Assembly: GCF_000515335.1 (NCBI RefSeq)
Contig: NZ_KI911563.1
Span: 1,938,056-2,002,055 of the forward strand
Origin: Cohnella panacarvi Gsoil 349
GTDB lineage: Bacteria; Bacillota; Bacilli; Paenibacillales; Paenibacillaceae
Length of the DNA: 64,000 nucleotides
Reading direction: 5' to 3'
Shown here: one piece after another, positions 47,735 to 56,546 of the stretch
Numbering within the stretch: the first letter of the stretch is position 1
Layout: every line of letters begins with the position of its first letter
Notes under the pieces: model-generated
The model's database searches: none
What the model saw: only the letters and a program-made list of their open reading frames with translations
What the model was told of the DNA's origin: nothing
Position numbers and translations under genes: made by a program

Positions 47735-48784
47735 TTAATATTTGCGGTTCGGAAGCGCTTCTTTCGCTTGCTCCGACGTGAACGTGCCGTCCGGCGTCAC
47801 GATGCGCTTAGGAACTTCCTTGCCGGCGAGCATATCTTTCGCGGTCTGCATCAACAACGGTCCGAGAAGCGGGTTGCACTCGACGATGTAGTTGATTTTG
47901 CCTTCGGCGGCCGCGGTCATGCCGTCTTTAACGCCGTCGACGGAGATGATCTTGATGTCTACGCCCGGCTTGAGACCGGCGGCTTCGATCGCTTGGATGG
48001 CTCCGAGCGCCATGTCGTCATTGTGGGCGTACAGCACGTCGATGTCTTTGTTAGCTTTCAAGAACGCCTGCATAACTTCTTTGCCTTTGGCGCGAGTGAA
48101 GTCGCCCGTCTGGGAAGCGATCACTTTGAGGTGCGCATTGCCCGCGATTTTCTCTTCGAAGCCTGCTTTGCGGTCGTTCGCCGGAGCGGAACCCGTCGTG
48201 CCTTGCAGCTCGACGATGTTAACGTCTTCCGTCGCGTCTTTGTATTGCTCGGCGAGCCATGCGCCCGCCATGCGGCCCTCTTCGACGAAGTCGGAGCCCA
48301 TGAACGTCACGTACAGGGAGGTGTCTTTGGAATCGACCGCGCGGTCGGTCAAGATAACCGGGATGCCGGCGTCTTTCGCTTCTTTAAGCACCGTGTCCCA
48401 TCCGGATTCTACGACCGGCGAAAATGCGATAACGTCGACCTTCTGTTGAATATAAGAGCGGATCGCTTTGATTTGGTTCTCTTGCTTCTGCTGCGCGTCG
48501 GAGAATTTCAGGTCGACGCCCGCTTCTTTGGCCGCGCTCTGAATCGAGTCCGTATTCGCCGTTCTCCAGCCGCTCTCCGCGCCGACTTGCGCGAAGCCCA
48601 TCGTGATTTGCTGATCGGCCGGCGCTGCCGCTTCTGAAGCCGGCGCTTCGCTGCTCGGAGCAGCGGACGAGGCCGCAGCTTGCTTGCTTGGCTCGGCGTT
48701 GTTGTTGTTTTTACCGCATGCCGACGTTACCAGCAGGATCGCCGATAAGACGAGCAATGCCCCCAATTTGCCTGTTCTCTTCAT
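47735..48784 (-). CDS. ytfQ: Sugar-binding lipoprotein, YtfQ-like
   Basis: A 349-residue Peripla_BP_4 protein with lipobox VTSAC, followed by an Asn/Ala/Ser linker and the YtfQ pattern GFAQVGAESGWRTANTDSIQ, SPVVESGWDTVLKEAKDAGI, VLYAHNDDMALGAIQAIEAA and CNPLLGPLLMQTAKDM. It is the first gene of the importer operon. ATG 48784 has GGGAGG 10 bases upstream. A cre-like site over its promoter suggests CcpA repression. Galactofuranose is the E. coli YtfQ ligand; other pentoses or hexoses are possible here. Confidence 0.9.
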   Translation of the reverse strand: MKRTGKLGALLVLSAILLVTSACGKNNNNAEPSKQAAASSAAPSSEAPASEAAAPADQQITMGFAQVGAESGWRTANTDSIQSAAKEAGVDLKFSDAQQKQENQIKAIRSYIQQKVDVIAFSPVVESGWDTVLKEAKDAGIPVILTDRAVDSKDTSLYVTFMGSDFVEEGRMAGAWLAEQYKDATEDVNIVELQGTTGSAPANDRKAGFEEKIAGNAHLKVIASQTGDFTRAKGKEVMQAFLKANKDIDVLYAHNDDMALGAIQAIEAAGLKPGVDIKIISVDGVKDGMTAAAEGKINYIVECNPLLGPLLMQTAKDMLAGKEVPKRIVTPDGTFTSEQAKEALPNRKY

Positions 48785-48839
48785 TGTTTTTCTAACCTCC
48801 CGTATAGTTCGCCAACGTTCGACCGCTGTGCGTATCCAA

Positions 48840-48856
48840 AGTATAAAACGCTTACA
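48840..48856 (-). promoter_or_regulatory. -10 box and cre-like site of the ytf-like operon
   Basis: On the minus strand TGTAAGCGTTTTAT (48843-48856) matches 12 of 14 cre positions and overlaps a TATACT -10 box (48840-48845). The -35 is weak. The rest of the 380-base gap to 49163 holds the leader of the divergent kinase gene. Confidence 0.55.
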
Positions 48857-49096
48857 AAAATCCAAGATACGGAGTCTCGCGTGAATTCGATTTGATCTTT
48901 TGGTCATTTTCGAAGGGGGCTTACGGCGTCGGTTTGTTTTCTTGTTCGCAAAGTGGATTTTTCCATCAAAGGTCCTCGGGCGCATAGATCGTTCGATATC
49001 CATTTGCTATAGTAGAAATAGATTTTTGTAACCGCATACACCAAGCATAAACGACTATCGCAATCTTTTCTGAACGCGATAACGTTTATGTCGGAG

Positions 49097-49141
49097 GTTA
49101 TTCAGAAGCGGATGCGAGCGAAGCGAATCAACCTGAATAAC
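49097..49141 (+). other. Leader hairpin and short frame before yesM-like gene
   Basis: GTTATTCAG (49097-49105) and CTGAATAAC (49133-49141) form a 9-base perfect stem. Between and after them a 15-codon frame (ATG 49112 to TGA 49157-49159; MRAKRINLNNTERAQ) ends five bases before the kinase start. GGAGG at 49093 is rather far from its ATG. It may control kinase translation; this is weakly supported. Confidence 0.35.
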
Positions 49142-49163
49142 ACGGAAAGGGCGCAGTGAGCCG

Positions 49164-50963
49164 ATGAAGCTTATCCGATTAACCAGCATGCGCGCCAGAA
49201 TGCTCATCATGTTCGTCACCCTGACTTCCGTCCCCTTGATCGTCGTCGGCCTTCTCTCCTACCAGAAGTCTTACAACACGGTATCCGGCCATAGCAAAGC
49301 CTCCACGACGTTAGCGGCGACGCAGCTCGGGAGGAACATCGACGTCTTGTTCGAGGATGCCGGCAAGCTGCTGGAGCTCGGCAATAACCCGCAAGCCATC
49401 CGCTACTTATTCTCCCAGACGGACACCTACGAGGATGCCAAAGAGATTCTGAACACGTTCGGACTCTATCGGGAAACGTACAAATACGATAGCGTGCTTA
49501 ATATAACGATGGTCAATCTGTACGGCCGGGGAATCAGCGAGCGGAAAGGCGTATTCCAGATGGATCGCAACCCGATGCGCAACCCGCATTTTCAGACGCT
49601 GATGAACCATCCCGACGACATTCTCAATCTCGCTCCCGCGGACGCCTCTCCGCTCGACCGGCTGGACGGCTTCGAATATCCGCAGCAGAACGTTATCTCG
49701 ATCATGACCTCGGTCAAGAACAGCATCACGCACGAAGTCATCGGCTTTATCGTCATCGATCTCGTCGATACGGCGGTGGAGCAGTTCCGCGACAACGTCG
49801 TCATCGGCCGAACCGGCTTTTTCTACGTAACGGACCATACCGGACGCCCGATCTTCTACCCGGAGAACAACCGGAGCGCCTATAAGCTGATCAACGAGAT
49901 CGACCTGACCGGTAAGACGGACCAGGAACAAGGCAGCTACGTCGAATCGACGTCCGGCAAGCCGCAGTTCGTCGTGTTCTCGACGTCCTCGATGACCGGG
50001 TGGAAAATTATCGGCATCGTGCCGCTTCAAGAAATCATGGCCGAAGCCAACTCGATCCGCCAACTCATTATCGTCAGCGTGGTGCTCAGCATTATTTTCG
50101 CGATCGGGCTTAACTTCTTCATCACGGCGCGGCTGACGCGTCCCGTACAGTTGCTTAAGAACAAGATGCGCCAGGCCGCCTCCGGCTACCTCGACGCCAA
50201 GGTGAAGCCGACGGGGCACGACGAGATCGCCGACCTCGGCAAGAGCTTCAACATTATGCTGGAGAAAATAACCGGCCTGATGGAGCAGCACGCGAAGGAG
50301 CAGGTGCAGATTCAGAAGGCGGAGCTTCGCACGCTTCAGGCGCAAATCCATCCTCATTTTCTATACAATACGCTGGATTCTATCGTCTGGATGGCCGAGG
50401 CCGGCAAGAACAGCCAGGTCATTCAGCTCGTGCAAGCGCTCTCGCGGTTTTTCCGGGTCAGTCTCAACAAAGGGCTAGACTGGATTCCTCTGAGAGAGGA
50501 GCTGGAGCACGTCCGAAGCTATCTCGTCATCCAGCAGATGCGCTACCGCGACATACTCGACTACGAGATCGACGCGCCGGAGCCGTTCGGAGATTATCGC
50601 ATTCTCAAGATGACGCTGCAGCCTATCGTCGAGAACGCGCTATATCACGGCATTAAGAACAAGCGGGGCAAAGGGCTGATCCGCATCTCCTGCCAATCCG
50701 TCTCCGAGCAGGAGCTTCGGATCGTCGTCGAGGACAACGGCATCGGCATGAACGAAGAACGGCTCGGCCGGCTTCGCGAGCAATTGAGCCGCCATATTAT
50801 TCCCGAAGAGACGACCGGCTCGGAAGTGTCCGGCGGCTTCGGGCTTCACAACGTGCAGCAGCGGCTGCGGCTCTATTACGGGGACTCTTATCAAATTCAA
50901 GTAGACAGTATAGATCGCGAAGGCACGAAGGTGTCGTTCCGGATTCCGAAGCAAAGGAGATGA
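49164..50963 (+). CDS. YesM-type sensor histidine kinase
   Basis: A 599-residue membrane kinase. Two membrane segments (about 12-33 and 290-315) enclose a dCache-type extracellular sensor. A HAMP domain follows, then the His_kinase domain with QIHPHFLYN (phospho-His 396) and the ATPase domain (DNGIGMNEERL; GGFGLHNVQQRLRLYYG). This family regulates sugar uptake together with YesN-type AraC regulators. The regulator starts 4 bases after its stop and a sugar-binding lipoprotein follows, divergent from the YtfQ-type importer. Confidence 0.93.
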   Translation: MKLIRLTSMRARMLIMFVTLTSVPLIVVGLLSYQKSYNTVSGHSKASTTLAATQLGRNIDVLFEDAGKLLELGNNPQAIRYLFSQTDTYEDAKEILNTFGLYRETYKYDSVLNITMVNLYGRGISERKGVFQMDRNPMRNPHFQTLMNHPDDILNLAPADASPLDRLDGFEYPQQNVISIMTSVKNSITHEVIGFIVIDLVDTAVEQFRDNVVIGRTGFFYVTDHTGRPIFYPENNRSAYKLINEIDLTGKTDQEQGSYVESTSGKPQFVVFSTSSMTGWKIIGIVPLQEIMAEANSIRQLIIVSVVLSIIFAIGLNFFITARLTRPVQLLKNKMRQAASGYLDAKVKPTGHDEIADLGKSFNIMLEKITGLMEQHAKEQVQIQKAELRTLQAQIHPHFLYNTLDSIVWMAEAGKNSQVIQLVQALSRFFRVSLNKGLDWIPLREELEHVRSYLVIQQMRYRDILDYEIDAPEPFGDYRILKMTLQPIVENALYHGIKNKRGKGLIRISCQSVSEQELRIVVEDNGIGMNEERLGRLREQLSRHIIPEETTGSEVSGGFGLHNVQQRLRLYYGDSYQIQVDSIDREGTKVSFRIPKQRR

Positions 50964-50967
50964 GCCT

Positions 50968-52605
50968 ATGAAAAAAGTGATGCTGGTCGACGACGAGATC
51001 GTCATTCGCGAGAATATCCGGGATTGCGTCGATTGGGAGCGCGAAGGGTTCGTCTATTGCGGAGACGCGTCCGACGGCGAGCTCGCTCTGCCTATGATCG
51101 AATCGATCGTACCCGACATTCTGATTACCGATATCAAGATGCCGTTCTTGAACGGCTTGGAGCTGAGCGCCATCGTTCGCAAACGGCTGCCGGATACGAA
51201 GATCATCATCCTTAGCGGCCACGACGAATTCGAATACGCGCGATCCGCTTTACGGCTCGGCATCGAGGAATATTGCCTGAAGCCGGTAAGCTCCGCCGAT
51301 CTGGTCGCGTTGCTCAGAAGCGTAAGCGCGAAGATCGACCTGGAACGAAGCGAGAAGGCGCGGCTGGAGGCTCTGCGGGAGAACAAGAACGAGAACGCCG
51401 CGCTGTCCCAGGAGAAGCTGCTGGCCGACATCTGCACCGGCATGATTACGACCGCCGAAGCGCTCGATACGGCTTCCGCCCTGTCGCTCAATTTGATGGC
51501 CCGTTATTACGTCGTCGTGATTACCGACGTCCGCTGCGGCAAGAGCCATTCCGCCTCCATCGACCACGGGGTCGTCGGCCAAGCCGAAGCGTTGATCCGG
51601 GACAAATTCGCCTCTCATGCGGAAACGTTCGAGTTCAAGCGCAGCCGCACGGAACGGGTGTGGATTCTGAAGCACGATACGCTTCAGAAGCTCGAAGGCG
51701 CGCTGGAGCTCGCGCAGAACGAGATGAAGTCGGAGATCGAGGCCGTGACGGGCTGCCGGCTGGCGCTAGGTATCGGCAGCGTGCAGGAGCGGCTTCAGCA
51801 CGTCCATTCCTCCTTCCTGGAAGCCGAGGAAGACAAGCATTGGAAGCGGCTTACGCACAGCGCCCAGAGCCGCTGGTCGCTGCGGGCGGTCGAGGGGGCG
51901 CTCGATCCGTCCGTCGTGCTGGACCGCCAGCGCTACATCGAATTCCTGAAGATCGGCTCGCCCGCGGACATCGGCCGGGTGGCGCGCGCGCTCGCCGAAG
52001 GCTTGCGCAAGGTGGACTGGCGCAACGATCTATACGGCTTCTATCTGCTCAACGATCTGACGCTCGAGGTGTTCCAGACGGCGAAGAACCTTTATCGCAA
52101 CCTCGACGACGCGGAAGAGACGCTGATGCGGTTCCAGCATAACATCGGCGATATCGGTTCCTGGGAGGATGCTTCAAGGTACCTCGCCAAGCTCGCCGAG
52201 CTGTTCTGGCAATGGCGGGGCGTAGCCGCCGATCGCTATGCCGACATGCTGGAGCAAGCGAAAACCTATATTATGCGGAACTACGGGCAAGACCGGCTGT
52301 CTTTGCAGGACGTCGCCGATCACGTATGCGTCAGTCCCAGCCATCTAAGCAAGGTGTTCAGCCAAGAAACGGGGCAGACGTTCATCGAATTCCTGACCAG
52401 CGTTCGCATTCGCCGGGCGATGGAGCTTCTGAAGACGACCAACGACAAATCGTACGAAATCGCCCATCAGGTCGGCTATAACGACGCCCATTATTTCTCC
52501 AACTTGTTCAAGAAAGCGACAGGCATGACGACCAAGGATTTCCGCAAGCAGAGCCGGACGACGACGACGCTCGCGGAATGGGAAGGTGCTACGAATGAAG
52601 CATAG
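50968..52605 (+). CDS. YesN-type response regulator with AraC DNA-binding domain
   Basis: A 545-residue regulator. The receiver has D8/D9 and phosphoacceptor D55 (ILITDIKMPFLNG), followed by a long helical middle region. The C-terminal AraC double helix-turn-helix has LSLQDVADHVCVSPSHLSKV and YEIAHQVGYNDAHYFSNLFK. AAAGGAG precedes the ATG. The likely target is the divergent ytf-like importer operon. The last bases overlap the next gene by 11. Confidence 0.93.
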   Translation: MKKVMLVDDEIVIRENIRDCVDWEREGFVYCGDASDGELALPMIESIVPDILITDIKMPFLNGLELSAIVRKRLPDTKIIILSGHDEFEYARSALRLGIEEYCLKPVSSADLVALLRSVSAKIDLERSEKARLEALRENKNENAALSQEKLLADICTGMITTAEALDTASALSLNLMARYYVVVITDVRCGKSHSASIDHGVVGQAEALIRDKFASHAETFEFKRSRTERVWILKHDTLQKLEGALELAQNEMKSEIEAVTGCRLALGIGSVQERLQHVHSSFLEAEEDKHWKRLTHSAQSRWSLRAVEGALDPSVVLDRQRYIEFLKIGSPADIGRVARALAEGLRKVDWRNDLYGFYLLNDLTLEVFQTAKNLYRNLDDAEETLMRFQHNIGDIGSWEDASRYLAKLAELFWQWRGVAADRYADMLEQAKTYIMRNYGQDRLSLQDVADHVCVSPSHLSKVFSQETGQTFIEFLTSVRIRRAMELLKTTNDKSYEIAHQVGYNDAHYFSNLFKKATGMTTKDFRKQSRTTTTLAEWEGATNEA

Positions 52606-53557
52606 AACGGCATGGCTGGCCGTGCTCGTACTCGCGCTTCTATTCGCTGGAGGTTGCGACTCGTCCGGCGGCGGCGTCTCGACCGCGGCGGCGCCGGAAG
52701 GCAATGAAGCGCCCGCGTCCTTGACGAGCTCGGAGCGGCCGACCTTCGGCATCATCTATCCGATGGCGCATCCATTCTACGAAATGATCACCCAATACGC
52801 CAAGGAAGCCGCCGCGGACTTAGGCGCGCAGCTTATCGTCAAAGCGCCGGACGAAGCGAACCTGGAGCAGCAAATCCGCATGATGGAGACGATGATCTCG
52901 CAGAAGGTCGACGGAATCGCCATCGACCCGGTCGACAGGTCCGCTCTCGTTCCCGTCATCGACAAAGCCGTGTCGGCGGGCATTCCCGTCATCTGCTTCG
53001 AGTCCGATGCGCCGGGAAGCAAACGGCTCTCCTATATCGGGGCCGACAACGAGCAGGCCGGTCAGCGGATGGGCAAGATGCTCGACGGCTTGCTCGAGGG
53101 CAAGGGCATGGTCATGATGGAGACGGGCATGGCGGGGATGACCAGCATGAGCGAGCGGTTGAAAGGGTTGCTCGACTACTTGAACGGCAACACCGAGATC
53201 CAAGTGCTCGAGGTGCGGTACAACGAAGGCAAGGAAACCGCGGCCTTATCCCATCTGGAAGAGATGATCGAGTCGCACCCCCACTTCGATGCTTTCGTCG
53301 CGCTCGACGTCATGTCGGGCTCGGCGTCCGTCCTCGTCTGGAAGGCCAGCGGACTTGATCGCTACGCGCTCGCGTTCGGCTTAATGCCGGGAATCCAGCA
53401 AGCGTTGGACAACGGACAGATTACGGCCGTCGTCTCGCAGCACGAGCAGCTATGGGGAGAACGGATCGTCGGGAGGCTGCTGGATGCGTCGCGAGGAATC
53501 GCGATACCGCCGTTCGACGATATGGGGTTAGAGGAAGTCCAAGGGATCGGGCATTAG
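52595..53557 (+). CDS. Sugar-binding lipoprotein linked to YesM/YesN
   Basis: A 320-residue Peripla_BP_4 lipoprotein (lipobox FAGGC). It has GIIYPMAHPFYEMITQYAKE, DGIAIDPVDRSALVPVIDKA and FVALDVMSGSASVLVWKASG, a ribose/xylose-binding type fold. It is co-transcribed with the kinase and regulator rather than with a permease. That suggests a sensory binding protein handing its ligand state to YesM, as in the XylFII-LytS/YesN systems described in clostridia. ATG 52595 has GAAGG upstream; the in-frame start at 52586 has not. Confidence 0.87.
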   Translation: MKHRTAWLAVLVLALLFAGGCDSSGGGVSTAAAPEGNEAPASLTSSERPTFGIIYPMAHPFYEMITQYAKEAAADLGAQLIVKAPDEANLEQQIRMMETMISQKVDGIAIDPVDRSALVPVIDKAVSAGIPVICFESDAPGSKRLSYIGADNEQAGQRMGKMLDGLLEGKGMVMMETGMAGMTSMSERLKGLLDYLNGNTEIQVLEVRYNEGKETAALSHLEEMIESHPHFDAFVALDVMSGSASVLVWKASGLDRYALAFGLMPGIQQALDNGQITAVVSQHEQLWGERIVGRLLDASRGIAIPPFDDMGLEEVQGIGH

Positions 53558-53581
53558 CCGGTCGCTCGGACTTCTTTTTTT
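53534..53581 (+). terminator. Terminator overlapping the end of the binding-protein gene
   Basis: GAAGTCC (53534-53540) inside the last codons pairs with GGACTTC (53568-53574), followed by a run of seven to eight T. The stem spans the stop codon. Confidence 0.65.
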
Positions 53582-53588
53582 GGTCTTG

Positions 53589-53618
53589 GAATCGGAGGCA
53601 AAAAAAGGAGCGATACTA
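53589..53618 (+). promoter_or_regulatory. Candidate SigG (forespore) promoter of the germination operon
   Basis: GAATC (53589-53593), an 18-base spacer and GATACTA (53612-53618) are close to the SigG pattern GHATR-N18-CATAMTA, 67 bases before gerKA. GerA-type operons are normally transcribed by SigG, so this is the expected class. One base differs in each box. Confidence 0.5.
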
Positions 53619-53685
53619 AAGATACTCAACGCCGATGTCGAACATGCCCCGCGGCGCGAAGGACTAGCGAGAAGGGAGGCCGCGC

Positions 53686-55302
53686 ATGCGGAAGATCACC
53701 GAACGGTACGAACGCAATAAGAAGCGGACATCCGACTCGGATCGGACGGCGTCAGGTTCTTCCCGCCTGGACGCCGATTTGAACGCCAACTTGGAGCGGA
53801 TCAAGAACGAGCTCGGCACGAGCCCCGATCTGGTCATTCGCCGATTCAAGCTGCGCCTTAAGAAAGAGCTTCAAGTCGCCGCCGTCTATATGGACACGTT
53901 AACGGACAAAAATATCGTCAACGACTTCATCATCCGTTCGCTCATGTCCCCCTCCTTGCCTGAACCGCCTGACGGCATCGAATCGCCGGAAGGCGCGTTC
54001 CGTTATGTTTGCGACAACGCGTTGGCGGTCGGCCAGATCGAAGCGGTCGCCGACTGGCCTACGATGTCGCTGGAGCTTCTGACGGGCAAGACGGTTCTGC
54101 TCGTAGACGGCTGGGACGAATGCATATGCGGCAATACGATGGGCGGCGAAAGACGGGCGGTGTCCGAAGCGAGCACCCAAATCGTCATCCGCGGTCCGAA
54201 GGACAGCTTCTCCGAATCGGTCGCCACGAACGTCGGGCTTGTCCGCCGAAGAATACGTACGCCCGACTTCGCCTTCGAATCCATCAAGATCGGGTCCATT
54301 ACCCAGACGACCGTCGTCATGATGTACATCAAAAATATCGCCAAGCCGCCGATTATCGATGAAGTACGTATCCGACTGCGCAAAATAGACACGGATGCCA
54401 TCCTGGAATCGGGTTATATCGAGGAATTCATCGAAGATAACTGGCTATCTCCGTTCCCGACCATCTACAATACGGAGCGCCCGGACATCGTAGCCGCGAA
54501 CTTGATCGAAGGACGCATCGCGATCATCGTCGACGGCACTCCGTTCGCGCTCGTCGTTCCGACCGTTATGTCGCAGTTTTTCACGGCGGCCGAGGACTAC
54601 TATCAGCGCTACGACATCGGAAGCTTCATCCGGTTTCTCCGGTACGTCGCCTTCGTCATCGCGTTGTTCGGTCCGGCCGCTTATATCGCGCTTACGACTT
54701 TCCATCAGGAGATGCTGCCGACTCCGCTCCTGATCAACTTGTCGGGATCTCGCGAAGGCGTGCCCTTCCCCGCGCTCGTCGAAGCGTTCCTCATGGAGAT
54801 CAGCTTCGAAATTCTGAGGGAGGCAGGTATCCGAATGCCGCGCGCGGTCGGGCAAGCCGTCTCGATCGTCGGCGCGCTCGTGCTCGGCGAAGCGGCCGTG
54901 CAAGCCGGTATCGTGTCTCCCATCATGGTAATCGTCGTATCGATTACGGCCATCGCCAACTTCTCGATCCCTTCCTACAATCTCGCGATTACGGCCCGGC
55001 TGCTGCGGTTTCTATTCATGCTGGCGGCAGGCTTCCTAGGCTTCTACGGCGTCATGCTCGGCTTGATCATGCTCGTTGCCCATATGAACTCGCTTCGCTC
55101 TTTCGGCGTCGCCTACTTGTCCCCGCTCGTTCCGGTCCGGCCCGAACAATGGAAGGATTTCTTCATCCGCCTTCCCCATTGGACCGTCCGAAGCCGGCCC
55201 GACAACGTCGCCGAGCGGACGGAGAAAATGCCCTCCGGACAAGGGCCGCATATCGATTCCGACGGAAGCGGCAACGCCGGAAGCGGAGGCGTGAAGCCAT
55301 GA
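53686..55302 (+). CDS. gerKA: GerA-type germinant receptor subunit A
   Basis: A 538-residue subunit. The soluble N-terminal domain (about 1-290; DLVIRRFKLRLKKELQVAAV, VDGWDECICGNT) is followed by five or so membrane segments (RFLRYVAFVIALFGPAAYIA; GVPFPALVEAFLMEISFEIL, a family signature) and a hydrophilic tail. GerA-type receptors sit in the spore inner membrane and trigger germination on binding nutrients. The gene order A-C-B is that of gerK. GGGAGG precedes the ATG, and the stop overlaps the start of subunit C by 4 bases. Confidence 0.95.
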   Translation: MRKITERYERNKKRTSDSDRTASGSSRLDADLNANLERIKNELGTSPDLVIRRFKLRLKKELQVAAVYMDTLTDKNIVNDFIIRSLMSPSLPEPPDGIESPEGAFRYVCDNALAVGQIEAVADWPTMSLELLTGKTVLLVDGWDECICGNTMGGERRAVSEASTQIVIRGPKDSFSESVATNVGLVRRRIRTPDFAFESIKIGSITQTTVVMMYIKNIAKPPIIDEVRIRLRKIDTDAILESGYIEEFIEDNWLSPFPTIYNTERPDIVAANLIEGRIAIIVDGTPFALVVPTVMSQFFTAAEDYYQRYDIGSFIRFLRYVAFVIALFGPAAYIALTTFHQEMLPTPLLINLSGSREGVPFPALVEAFLMEISFEILREAGIRMPRAVGQAVSIVGALVLGEAAVQAGIVSPIMVIVVSITAIANFSIPSYNLAITARLLRFLFMLAAGFLGFYGVMLGLIMLVAHMNSLRSFGVAYLSPLVPVRPEQWKDFFIRLPHWTVRSRPDNVAERTEKMPSGQGPHIDSDGSGNAGSGGVKP

Positions 55303-56546
55303 GCGCGCAAACCCGCCATGCTTTGGCGAAGCTCTCGCTAATCGTTCTCGCGTTCCTGCCGCTGGTTGCGACCATCGGTTGTTGGAACAGCCGCGAGATC
55401 GATAAGCTAGCCATCGTAACGGCGCTTTCCATCGATCGCGCCGATTCCGGCGGCTTCGAGCTTGCCTTCCAAGTCGTTATGCCCGGAGGACAGCCGCATG
55501 CCGGGAATTCGAAATCGGATACCCCGTTCACTATATACGGCATCCGATCCCGCACTTTGTTCGAAGGGATCCGCAAAGCTTCCAAACAGGTGCCGCGCCA
55601 GCTGTTCTTCTCGCACGTACAGGTCGTCGTGCTCGGAGAGAAGCTGGCGAAGGAAGGCATACAAGAGGTGTTCGATTTCTTCGAACGGTCGCACGAGGTG
55701 AGATTAACCTCCCTGTTGCTTGTCGCCAGAGGCGAGGAGCCCGACAAGCTCATCAGCACGCTCGTCCCTTTGGAACGGCTGCAGGCGAACGCGATGTTAG
55801 GAGAAGGCATACTGTCTTCCCAATTGTGGTCCGAGACGGCCGTCGTCGAGATCGACGACGTCATCCGCAAGCTGATCAATCCGGGCGTGGAACCGACGAT
55901 CAGCGGCATCAAGCTGATCGGCAACGACAAATCCGCCGGCGATAAGAAAAGCCTTGAGCAATCCCGCCCGCCCTTTCACTTGGAAGTGTCGGATATCGCG
56001 ATGTTCAAGGACGGCAAGCTTACGGGATGGTTCGAAGGCGATGCCGCTCGCGGGTTGCTGTTCGTCACGGACCGCATCCATAGCACGATTATGAATTTGC
56101 CGTGCGGAGACCTCCCCGAGGGCGTGGCTATGGAGATCATCAAGAGCAAGACGAAGAAGGAAGTCTCCTTGAAGGACGGTCGGCTTCGCGTCAACGTGAT
56201 CGTCAACGCGGAAGGCAACATCGGCGAAGTGAAATGCGGCATCCCTCTGAACGATCTCGGCGTCCTGCACGCGTTGGAACGCGAATGGGAGAATGCCATC
56301 CGGAACAATATCGGGCTCGCCGTACGCAAAGCGCAACAACCTCCCACGGACATCTTCGGCTTCGGGATGATCATAGAGCAGAACCATCCGAAGCTATGGA
56401 AATCCGTCGAATCGAGATGGGATTCGATATTCGCGGACGCGGAAGTTAACGTAACGTTCCACGGCGTCATCCGCAGAACGGGCATGCGAGGCAAGTCGTT
56501 GATCAAGGAACAGAGCGACCGGCAAGGCAAAGGAGGGCCATTATGA
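55299..56546 (+). CDS. gerKC: GerA-type germinant receptor subunit C, lipoprotein
   Basis: A 415-residue lipoprotein. The signal peptide ends in lipobox ATIGC, followed by WNSREIDKLAIVTALSIDRA, the conserved start of all GerAC proteins. The three-domain body ends with VNVTFHGVIRRTGM. Start ATG 55299 lies in the subunit-A stop (ATGA); an upstream in-frame extension inside gerKA is not coding. The lipoprotein subunit is needed for receptor function at the inner spore membrane. Confidence 0.95.
   Translation: MSAQTRHALAKLSLIVLAFLPLVATIGCWNSREIDKLAIVTALSIDRADSGGFELAFQVVMPGGQPHAGNSKSDTPFTIYGIRSRTLFEGIRKASKQVPRQLFFSHVQVVVLGEKLAKEGIQEVFDFFERSHEVRLTSLLLVARGEEPDKLISTLVPLERLQANAMLGEGILSSQLWSETAVVEIDDVIRKLINPGVEPTISGIKLIGNDKSAGDKKSLEQSRPPFHLEVSDIAMFKDGKLTGWFEGDAARGLLFVTDRIHSTIMNLPCGDLPEGVAMEIIKSKTKKEVSLKDGRLRVNVIVNAEGNIGEVKCGIPLNDLGVLHALEREWENAIRNNIGLAVRKAQQPPTDIFGFGMIIEQNHPKLWKSVESRWDSIFADAEVNVTFHGVIRRTGMRGKSLIKEQSDRQGKGGPL

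Noticed and set aside
49077-49090. CGATAACGTTTATG as a second cre site, before the YesM-type gene
   Set aside because: It has the palindromic core but four mismatches to the cre consensus, too many to call.
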